Assembly (NCBI RefSeq): GCF_019649055.1
Contig: NW_026570261.1
Span: 744,001 to 808,000 of the forward strand
From: Paramacrobiotus metropolitanus
Lineage: Eukaryota; Tardigrada; Eutardigrada; Parachela; Macrobiotidae
Length of the DNA: 64,000 bases
Direction: 5' to 3'
In this document: piece by piece, positions 35,934 to 44,851 of the stretch
How positions within the stretch are numbered: position 1 is the first letter of the stretch
How the letters are laid out: the number at the start of each line of letters is the position of its first letter
Notes under the pieces: generated by a model
Seen by the model: the letters and a program-made list of their open reading frames with translations, nothing else
What the model was told of the DNA's origin: nothing
Database searches by the model: none
Made by a program: the position numbers and the translations under genes

Positions 35934-36956
35934 GGGCCCGCGCTGAACCTTGGATTCGGAGTTGGATTACTCAAACTTGGATTCGGATTGGATTGATCAA
36001 ACTTGGGTTCGGATTACTCAAACTTGGGCTTGGACCTCTTAACTTGAATACAAAAGCTGGATTACTTAATTTGGTTTACGTAACTTGAATTGCTAAACTT
36101 GGACCACATCTTTTTGGGCATGAATTACGTTTTTTTGCATCGTTTTCTCGTGTTTATTCTTTTCTTTTTCTCATGGTATTCTTAGGTTTCTTAGGTTTTC
36201 TTAGGTTTCTTAGAGGAAATCTAAGAAACCTAAGAAAACGTAAAAAAACCTAAGAAACCTAAGAAACCTAAGAATACCATGAGAAAAGGAAAACAATAAA
36301 CACGGGAAAACGGTACAAAAAACGTAATCCAAGCCCAAAAATATGTAATCCAAGTTTATTAATCCAAGTTAAGTAATCCAAATTACGTAATCCAACTTAT
36401 TGTGACAGGCAAGCACAGAGAGCTCACAGGTGGCTTTATTGTACAAATAAAGTGGAGCAAATACCGCGTGAATGCGGGGAAAAACACAACAAAGGCCAGT
36501 GTCTGGCAGAAATCAGCAAGTCAAGTTGCTGCGAGCTAGTTCTAGAGCGTAATGAAATGTAGAGAAAGAAATGTGCTGGCGGCAACGGCGTCACGCTGTC
36601 CAGACACATGGAATGTGAGTGCGCAGACTGGACTCGTATCCAACGCGAGCGTATATGCGCTGAGTCATACAGCGAGAGAGAGGAGCGAGAGAGCAAGTAT
36701 GCTCAGTGAGTGCGCCCGCGGTGTGATCCGCTGGGCGGAGAGTGCAGTGCAGCCACTCACGTACGTACAAGAGAGGGCGAATCAGCATGTGTGCAGTGAT
36801 ACGCATACGCAAAGTGGCGTATCTATCACGCAGGCTGTCGTGCCTCTAACATTATCCAAGTCAAGTAATCCAACTAATGTAATCCAAGTTAAGAGATCCA
36901 AGTCCAAGTTTGAGTAATCCAACTCCGAATCCGAATCCAAGGTTCAGCGCGGGCCC
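35934..36956. mobile_element. Foldback DNA transposon (interrupted by solo LTR) inside a kelch exon
   Basis: The ends are GGGCCCGCGCTGAACCTTGG (left) and its inverted copy (right). They are flanked by a perfect 7-bp direct repeat TGCAGCA (35927-35933 and 36957-36963), although the local CAG repeat makes 3-8 bp readings possible. Removing the element and one repeat copy restores the conserved kelch reading QPLQQPR. Without the LTR insertion the element is about 570 bp and nearly one long palindrome centred at about 36216. Its arms are rich in CTTGGATTACTC-type words and its centre in TTCTTAGGTTT. It has no coding capacity. The terminus matches that of the element at 9252-10872. Confidence 0.85.
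36401..36851 (-). mobile_element. Solo LTR nested in the foldback element
   Basis: Read on the minus strand it starts TGTTAGAGGCACGACAGCC and ends CTTGCCTGTCACA, with TG...CA ends. It has an AATAAA signal and the block CTGAGCATACTTGCTCTCTC followed by CTGTATGACTCAGCG. All of these are shared with the 5' LTR at 58159-58591. It is flanked by a 4-bp direct repeat TTAT (36397-36400 and 36852-36855). No internal retroelement sequence is present, so it is a product of LTR-LTR recombination. Confidence 0.85.
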
Positions 36957-37240
36957 TGCAGCAGCCGAGATCCATGCATGCCGCGTGCGTTATTATGGAT
37001 CGAATATACGTCTGCGGGGGCATACATTGTGCGACAAACAATGCACTGACCATAGAATTTTATGATACCAAGTGCGAAGTGGGATGGACGACCGTCACAT
37101 TGTCACCAGGCGATACCAGGCTGATAGCGGATTGGGCGACCTTCGTGTCCGATAGAGCTCATAGCGGCCAGCTCTGGAAAGGAAAGTCCGCACGTGCTGT
37201 CAAACTACAGGACGATACTCCGGCAGGCATTACTGTTTAA

Positions 37241-37886
37241 AGAGCGTTAGTTTTTACCACAAGTACTGAGCAAGCGTATACTGCGTAGATTTGAAGATGG
37301 TCAAGTAAAAACCACCGAACCAGAAAACCAATGCAAGTTATTTTTTTTAATCTGTTTTTTTATTCGGCACTCAGGGCAGCAGCCAATTCAGATAACAGAG
37401 AGGCTTGCGCAGGTAGAAGCTACCCTAACATTACTCAAAATGTAAACAGCAAACACAGCCCGGCATTGCTGGCCCTCCTTGGGGACAAACAGCCACCAAC
37501 GCACCCCAGTGTTAGTGGGACCGTTTTCAGGATTGAACATTTTGTCTGCCTCATGTCGTCGTCAGCGCATAGTACGGCAGACCAGATTGTATGCCGCATA
37601 AATGATCAGACAGCGCTATCGTTAAGACATGATAACAATGTACAGTATTTCTGTATCAACAGTACGCTTACCGTATAAAAGATTAGACTGAAGAAAATAA
37701 ATTAACTATGCCGGGACATCACGACTCCTTCTCAAAGCTTGACATTTTCACCGGCCACGCGAATGGATTTCAGTGCTGCAATCTGCCAAACGCGCTTCAG
37801 TGAAATTCTTGAGCATAGACCGCCTTCTCGAGCATTCTTGGATCAGCCTTGACATGAATCCGATTTATTTTATTGCGTTAAGAGAA
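37241..37886. other. Intergenic between tandem kinase-kelch units
   Basis: No gene is supported. It probably includes the promoter and 5' UTR of the kinase-kelch gene that starts at 37887. The frame upstream of that ATG is open to 37773 but lacks paralogue support. Confidence 0.4.
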
Positions 37887-39928
37887 ATGGCGAACATCGG
37901 TTTTAGTGATTCCGGCGCAGTCGAGGAAATCGGCAGCAATATTATGTACCGCTACACAAACATGGACTTTATTGGCAGGGGAACGTTTGGCACAGTTTAC
38001 AAAGCCAGAATCATCAGCGCTGACAGTGACACTTACACGGAGTCGGATTTTGTCGCCCTGAAAGTGATGCAAATTGGTATAAATTCCGTAATTATTGCCG
38101 ATCAAAGAAGCTGGATGACAGCCGTGAGAAGATTGAGACAACTTACTGAACTAACACACGAACATCTCGTGGCTTATCACAAAGTTTCCATAACTAAAGC
38201 AGCTGGTGGGGTGATTGTTGAGTTGGCAATGGATTATCATGAAGGAGGTACGGATTACCACTTGCTTGTACGCCGCGGTCGCTTAGTAACAAAGTTTAGT
38301 TACAGATACTTCCACGTTGCTTTCAGTGACAGAAGCATGATTTTCCAGGTGATCTTGCTTCCTTTTTAAAGGAAGCTAAGAAGGATGAAAAGCTCTTGAA
38401 TAACTGGGGGAAAGTGATTCGGTTCGCCAAGGAAATAGCCCGAGGAGTGGAATTCTTGCATCGAAATGGCTTCATACACGGCGATTTAAAACCGGCAAAT
38501 ATACTTTTGCACATTTTACATAGCGGCACCGAATGGCTGGTGATTGGTGATCTAGATGATTTGGTGCAAATGGAGGAAAGCGCCACGTGCTCAGCAGACT
38601 TCACCCACTTACGTGGCACAACGCGCTACATGTCACCCGAAATGCTGAGAAAGTTTTCCCAATCAGGAACAGAGCCACCAGGAAGGAAAACTGATACGTG
38701 GAGTTTAGGTTGTATAATTCTGGACATGGCCGAAACTTGGAAACGTGTAACTACAAGGCGACTCATAAAGAATGGGAAAATTGTCAATGCTGGAGTAGAA
38801 CTAACCGGGTATGCCGTCCAGATCATTGACGGTTACGTTCCATTTGTGAGTGGCGAATTTGGAGAACTCTTCTCAAGTATCATCCGACAGTGTTTGCGTA
38901 TAAACACAGCAAGCCGATTATCGGTTAAGGAATTGTTACGCAAACTCCAGAGTAACGTCATCGTTTTTCTTGCATGCCGCGGTTTTGAATTCCGAAGTTT
39001 TTTAATATACGACCCATTAGCAGACTCCGTACATGTTCAACAAGTGCCCCATGCGCCGGAGTTTTCCGGGCTGCCGTGCTTCGACTACCGCCAATTATCG
39101 GTAAACGGAACAAAAATTTTATTCAAAGAACAGATGCGTGAAAACCGATCCGGAGTACCAAAGGCTAAATTCCATTTATGGAATGTAAACGAAGAGACAT
39201 GGTGTCAATATGAGCCAATTAATTCCTTGAATATGCACCCAGCAACCAGTCTGGTGGCGGTAGACGACAAGGTTTATTTTTGGGACCGAGACGAAATATT
39301 TAGAGAAATAGACATCTCTACTTATCTGACGGGTGTTCCGTATAGAGAATCAGTTGCCTCTGCTGAAAACCCAAATGTACCTTTTTCTAGCTTTCTTCTA
39401 CCTGCACAAGCAGTAGCAAGGAGCGGTCAGCAGATATTTTATGCCACGATACGCAGCCTGTACCAGTATGACACTGTGACTAAAGAATGGAAATTCCAGT
39501 CAAATATGCCGCACCCTTGTCTGGATTTTGCAATGGCTGTGGTCGACAGATGCGTATATATTATCGGCGGAAGGGTTCAAGAAAGATCTGATCATTTTGC
39601 CACAACTGCCTGCGTTCGTTTGAATTTGGATACCGGTGCCTGGGAAAAGATCAAACCGCTTCGGCAGCCGAGACTAAATCATGCCGCCTGCGTTATCCTG
39701 GATCGGATATACGTGTGCGGTGGCCGGTATACTGAAAAAGAGCACGCCCTTGATCTAGAGATGTACGATACCAAACGTGTATGTGACGCGGAATGGTCAA
39801 CAGTCACACTGTCCCCAAACGATGCGAATGTATTATCGAACTGGGCGACTGAAAGGAATGAGTCATGGCAAAGGATAACAGCCCTTTCTGTAAACCTGGA
39901 TGATGATACTTTACCTTTAAACAGCTGA
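37887..39928 (+). CDS. Ser/Thr kinase-kelch fusion protein (intact)
   Basis: Two exons (37887-38247 and 38349-39928, intron 101 bp, phase 1) give 646 residues. I chose the start MANIG because it places the Met exactly 30 residues from the first loop glycine, as in the paralogues at 33095 and 44852. The in-frame ATG at 37854 is the alternative. Kinase domain, about residues 20-330: IGRGTFGTVYKA, FVALKV (Lys), HGDLKPAN (HRD changed to HGD), GDLDD (DFG changed to DLD), RGTTRYMSPEML, TDTWSLGCIIL. After a linker (FRSFLIYDPL) come kelch repeats: QQIFYATIRSLYQYDT, DFAMAVVDRCVYIIGG, QPRLNHAACVILDRIYVCGG. The key catalytic Lys and both Asp are retained, so activity is plausible. Substrate and pathway are unknown; a cytoplasmic signalling role with kelch-based docking is inference. 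No lesion is seen. Confidence 0.85.
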
Positions 39929-40846
39929 AAAGCTGAAGTAAACCTTACTTAGTAAGTTACTGTATGCTTTGTAAGCGGATATATGTCAAGAGTTTAAAAA
40001 TAAACAGATGTCAAAATAACTAATGCCAGTTGAATTTCTTTGGTGTTAAATGGATTGGATTCAGAGGGACGCAGGAATCCGCGTATTGCGACACACGACA
40101 CGCCCCCTTCCCTAGCGATCTCTCTGTTACGGTTATGTTGGTGAACTGGTACAAATTGGGAATTAATGGTAGAACGCTAACATGTGCCACTTGCTGCGTA
40201 AAACGTTTTCGGTTTTTGTTGTCTTTGGGATGGCTTGGGCCGTTTCCGGCCATGTTCGGCATAACTGCCCAAAGGAAGTAAATTCCGAGCCAGCCTTTGC
40301 TGTTAGCGCATGGCGTGTAGGAACAATCCGTTACTTTTGCGCTGCACAGTCATCGGTGTCGTGATTATCGTTGGTAGTCAAAAAAGGCAGTGCGTAGAAC
40401 ATAACAATTACTATTTGCTCGTGGAAGCATAAACTGCGTACAGCAAAGTTATCTGCTTGCCTATTTCAGACGTAGCGCTGATCACCTGTGACATGCAAAA
40501 AAAGTGAATTGTTTTTTCTCTTCTTGTAGTCAAAGTAGACATCCGTATACAGGCTGTTGGCACCCTGTAGACCTATCGGTAGTCAGCTGGGTTTCTTAGG
40601 ATGTAATTAAACGTGCATTGTTATTTCTTCCATTATTACCTAGACCAGATTTTTCTGCTTTCAAACGCGTAATTAAGCTAGGCCGGTAGTCGGACTCGGT
40701 ACTGTAGCCATAGTATAATTGTGGCACGCGACTGAACGACGGGGACTACTCTATCAGGACTGCAGCACTCGTTTGCTCTAACTGCTTCTGTTTTCAGAGC
40801 TTCTGTTGTTATGAAAACATTCGGCACCAAATAATAGTTTTGCGAT
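39929..40846. other. Intergenic with a dispersed repeat
   Basis: No gene is supported. 40020-40230 resembles, in inverted orientation, 55860-56060 upstream of the gag-like ORF (shared words GACACACGA and GCTAAC..GTG.CACTTG). It is probably a retroelement fragment. The short ORFs here are repeat-derived. Confidence 0.4.
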
Positions 40847-41795
40847 TTAGCTGGGAATATCATAAATCAAAGAACAGCTGACATTCTGGTTCTGCCGAAA
40901 GTATTTCCGGGGCGTAAAAGGCAGCTTGGGCGAGAAGTAGTCTCCTAACCGGAATGCCTCCCCTTCTGCCTTGTCACCGATGAGGAATGGCTTCTCCTTG
41001 AGAAAATGACGAAACCACGCAAAAGCGCTGTCGCAATACAGTCGACGTGCCATCAGGAGGTCATCCAGTGAATCTGAGGCCCCGAGATTGTAAGAAAGAT
41101 ATCGAGCTTCCAGTGCCAAGATCTGCAGGTGTGCTAGATCCGTGAACGTGTACGGCTCCATGGCCTCGATAATGATGTTTCTGAAATAAATCATTCGGAG
41201 TTGTGGCATGCGTGAAAAGTCGCGTTGGCGGATGCTGATACCGCCATTAGTGCTTGCGAATATGGTGATGTCCAGACGCAGCAAATAAGGGAAAACGCCC
41301 ATGTCATACACCATCGCCGTTACGTTGTGGCTCACACATTCCGCAATCCACAGCTCGATGGTTTGATTGCGAATCGGGTGCACAACGTCGTAATGCAGCA
41401 CGTCGCTGGTATATGCAGAGCGGCATCTGAGCATGGCAGTGACAGCCCGATTAGGACTGATTATACTGACATTTCGATGAATTTCGGTCAGAATATCGGG
41501 TTTTTCCCATCCGCATCCGATACTTAGGTAAGTCTTCTGAAAGACACTGAAGTTCGAAGGATCGCCGGTTTCATTACAGTTCCCATCCAACTGAAAAGGG
41601 GAACATGTTTGCCGCGTGGGGCTTGTGTAGGAACTATCTGGTCGTTGCATTTTCACGTATCTCAGACATTCTTCGACGGTTAACTTGTCAGTGCGAAGAG
41701 GGAAGTCGACGGCTGGTAATGTGTCGTTTCGCACGGCGCATTCTGGGGGAACTGAGTGGCTGTCCCGGCCAGTTTCTAAACCTACCGATTAACGA
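40847..41795 (-). CDS. Extracellular leucine-rich-like protein, C-terminal exon
   Basis: The frame is open from about 41795 and stops at 40847. About 300 residues are readable. Several N-glycosylation sequons (NET, NFS, NVS, NQT, NVT) and multiple cysteines (GNCNETG, CGWEKP, CRSAY, CVSHN, LYCDSAFAW) point to a secreted or surface protein. The middle has weak leucine-rich repeat spacing (MPQLRMIYFRN, LAHLQILALE) followed by a conserved WFRHFLKEKPFL block. The ATG usually taken as start is absent: the frame's first codon near 41734 is GTG, and the frame continues upstream to a possible acceptor. At least one 5' exon with the signal peptide is therefore missing from this model. A broken relative is at 52934-53090 and a more distant one at 48865-49696. 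Confidence 0.55.
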
Positions 41796-41990
41796 TAAAA
41801 CATGTACAGGTAAAAGTGCTGGAACATTGTGCACGATCACTGGAACAGATCCTTAAGCATATACAAGTACTCGTTATTCACTGCACACTGCACAGTATCA
41901 CAGAGGCAGCCATAAGTCGGCTGTCCGTGGTGATCTCAGCGAGGGAGGGCGGTCAGTTGAAGTCCTGTCTGTTGAGGAAATTTCGAAAAA

Positions 41991-42062
41991 TGGCGATGGA
42001 GCGGATTCGAACCGCTGGCTACCCAGTGAGATCCACGTAGCACAGCCACTGTACCATCGCCG
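41991..42062 (-). tRNA. tRNA-like sequence (tRNA gene, pseudogene or SINE head)
   Basis: On the minus strand a 7-bp acceptor stem pairs GCGATGG with CCATCGC. The T arm is perfect (AGCGG, loop TTCGAAT, CCGCT) and contains the Pol III B-box GGTTCGAATCC. A D-loop-like AGTGGCT follows GTAC. The anticodon arm does not fold cleanly to 5 bp with a 7-nt loop. CTAC and GTAG pair around GTGGATCTCACTGG, so the anticodon cannot be called. No CCA is encoded, as expected in animals. It could be a decayed tRNA or a tRNA-derived repeat. Confidence 0.5.
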
Positions 42063-42826
42063 CTGTTGGCGCAGATCAAGATATTTGTGCTTAAGCTTGA
42101 GCCAACCAGGTAGGCGGATGGGCGGTTGCTGTGGGTACAGAGGATTCTCCTCTTACAACAGTATAGTTTTCCATTTACGAAGTACTACATAATGAGAGCA
42201 AGGTAGCCAAATATGTCCCTTAATTTTGCCTTGGGTTTTAATTTTTATATACTCACATGAAGATAATTTGAACAATCCGGCAGCTAATAAACCGAACGAG
42301 ACCAGGCCTATCATTGCTTACTAATTAAATGCGCATTGATTCGATCAAAGACGACACAAAATAAGCACTGCAATGCAATAAAATAACATTAGGCTTGATA
42401 TTTACAGTGTACAGCTAAACGTTACCAGCTTTGCATACCAACAAGGGTGTAAAAGTGTCATAAGAAGATTTGCAGTTCCACCGGCAGTATTAAAATGCTT
42501 ACAATAATGTCATGTACTTGCAGCAGCATGTTGCGCTATCGCAATAAGCTATCGCCGTGATACAATCTTTTGCTGAAGTATCATGAGAAGTTAGTTACGC
42601 AATGCAGTCCACCGCTAACATCCAGTATAAGTTCACTGAATACGTCGCTAGTTTTCAGTGGACAATTTACGCGTGCCACTTGTGGCAACTGCACAATCAA
42701 GCCTTAACAAAATAAAAACTTGGATAAATAAGTCACAATTTCCCGTATGTAATAAGCTTATCACGATTCTGTCTTTGGTAAGGCGGTTTCGAAATATTTT
42801 GCACTGAGTCGGCGCCCTGTAGAAAC
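42063..42826. other. Intergenic
   Basis: Nothing recognisable is seen; it is AT-rich with short ORFs only. Confidence 0.4.
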
Positions 42827-43320
42827 TCATGGAAAAATGCCGCTATCCAGATTCACAGAAACGGCGGTTAGTAACATTCCATCAATTTTTCCCGCGTAGT
42901 CTGACAGCATCTGAGCATCTTTTTCCGACACCGCCACGGTCCACCCTGTTTTTCGTTTAACAGTGTAAAATTCTACTGTTAAAGCGTGTCTTTCCACAAC
43001 GTCTATGCCACCGCATACGTATATTCTGTTCTCGGCAAAACACGCTACATGGTAACCCCGCGGCTGTTGAAGCGGCTCCATTTTCTCCCATGCAGCAGTT
43101 TCTGTTTGTAGATTCAGACGAACGCAATCTGCCGTGGAAATCGTTCCAACTTTAGTAGCTGAAATATATACCTTCCCGCCCAAAATATATAAGTAGCCGT
43201 TCACCGCATTCATGGCAATCCTTTTACGCAATTCTCGCAAATCCGGCAGAAATTCCCAGTTGTTGGCCACCGTATCAAACCGGAGTAGGGTGCGGAATGT
43301 CGCAAAAATATAAAATCACC
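42827..43320 (-). pseudogene. Kelch-domain fragment of the kinase-kelch family (5'-truncated)
   Basis: On the minus strand the open frame begins after a TGA at about 43318 with FYIFATFRTLLRFDT. It runs through IAMNAVNGYLYILGG and QPRGYHVACFAENRIYVCGG to a normal-looking C-terminus ending SGIFP at 42827. This equals the last kelch exon of the intact paralogues. No kinase or linker exon is found upstream, and it is inverted relative to the rest of the array. It is most likely a duplicated 3' fragment, less likely the last exon of a gene with diverged 5' parts. Confidence 0.65.
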
Positions 43321-44851
43321 GTGTTTCGTCGCTGTCTGTATGATTAACTCGTCACTGCAACCGTAGAAGTGTTGTTACAGTTTTTTAACTATCTATGAGA
43401 AAATTGGTTGGGTGATGGACCATGTGGTATTGGATGCCTTAGAGCAAGGTCAACGGAAAATAACGGGACATATCCGAATAAAAAGTCATTACTGCCACGT
43501 CCACTTAGCGAACTCAAAGCTGCTGTTAAGCTAATTCATTTTTTTTGTTGGCAAAATCAGTGTCAGTGTGGGATTGACTTTGCCTGATCTACGTACCCGG
43601 GTGGCTGAAAAAAATGTCGGTCAGCCATTTTGGTTTGTTTCTCGCGAGCCGGTTGCCTCACCGTTAACTATTTAGACTCGTTCGTTCGATAGAAAATTTT
43701 GTTTACTCCCAAAATCAGCAAAACATTTTTGAAAAATTAGCTGCGCTCGTTGCAACGCTGCTAGTTAAACTCGTGTGAGAAGTTTTCGTGTCCAAGGTTT
43801 CAAAACATGTTACCTCGTGGCATTTCTTTCACGCATGGACGCTTCACTCTGCGCACTTTGTGACTTTTCCAAAAAATGCCGGTTTTGTATTCGATTTTTA
43901 TGGGTATTTTTTGTTAAAATTTTTGGCTGCATAACAGGTTGCAATGAAAAAAGCGAGTTTAACATTTTGGTGTAGCTAGCACATCACCCTTGCAAGAGCA
44001 AGATTGACACAGATCAGCTTTTAAAGCGTTGGTCAGAGATTTGCTTTCCAAAACCCTGCATGTGGATTTCACGAGAATTACTCGTGCAAAGTTTTCGTTA
44101 TTCCATGTGCTGGCCAAACCCATTTTATATAATATTACTGTTCCTTAGTGTAGAAAATCCAGAAACAACTCCTCTACCCAAAACACTAACTTGAGATAAA
44201 TCTACTTAGCTGAAAAGCAGAAAGTTTTAATTTCGGAATGGGCAGTTTCAAATTTCCGCTTCCAGGACACCCTAGAAATATACCCAATATATCAAAATAA
44301 TTAATAAAAAAATTCTTTTTTGAGATACTCTTGGTTTGACTTCACAATTCCATGTTAAAATCAGTGATCTTTCGAATGAAACTAAGACGACGACAATTAG
44401 TGATTGGACGCATCCAGCGTACCATGGTAAATTAGACGACATTTTGTTCAGCCGTTTTGTTTGCGCAAATGTGTACATGCATACGTTTGTTGAATTAACC
44501 ACTGCGGCTTCATATTGCACTTTGCACTAGTTTGCAGTTGTTGTGCCGGTTCTGATGTTGTTCACTAAATCAATGCCACCTTTAGAAATCACCGTGTACG
44601 GTGGTACGGCAACGTTTATCTTCTGCATGCCCAGGCGATAATATTGTTTGATTACTAACTAGTTAAGTACCTTACTACCATTCGCACGATTGCAGAATTT
44701 ATCGTATGCACATACAATTGAGAACATGCAATACAAGGAAAAGAACAATCGGCAGCTAAACATTTAATGGAAAACCCACGGAGATGCTGGTGGGACTGGC
44801 TTTGTGATTTGAATTTTAACTGTGGTTTCCATTTTATCATTGAATTGCGAG
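43321..44851. other. 5' flank of kinase-kelch gene, partly duplicated elsewhere
   Basis: No gene is seen. Segments 43400-43570 and 44430-44840 are both similar to a contiguous stretch at 56820-57400. Matching words include ATAACGGGACATATCC, ATTACTGCCACGTCC, CACCGTGTACGGTGGTACGG and CCACGGAGATGCTGG. The second segment reaches to just before the start codon at 44852, so it probably contains promoter and 5' UTR. Confidence 0.6.

Larger units (their letters stand above)
33095..37240 (+). pseudogene. Fused double-kinase + kelch pseudogene, interrupted by nested transposons
   Basis: It starts with MGNSVSSNN at 33095. Kinase 1 has IGQGAFGTVHKA, VAVKV, HSDLKPEN, GDLDD and YMSPEML. It runs directly, without a new start, into kinase 2 (34190 onward: IGRGTFGAAYKA, HGNLKPEN, DFDD). 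A kelch part follows (35174-35936). Introns at 33458-33535 and 34518-34577, and before the kelch part, match the intact paralogues. Lesions seen against the paralogues: single-base losses near 33370 and 33780, a shift near 34856, loss of the WSL codons near 34930, a shift near 35145, and a 1023-bp transposon insertion at 35934. The kelch end resumes at 36964 (HAACVIMDRIYVCGG) and stops at 37240. The fusion of two kinase units suggests a deletion between former neighbours. It is non-functional as a full protein. Confidence 0.8.

Noticed and set aside
35934-36956. Reading the insertion as an intron of the kelch gene
   Set aside because: There are no GT/AG borders. It has perfect target repeats and inverted termini, and paralogues lack an intron at this codon.
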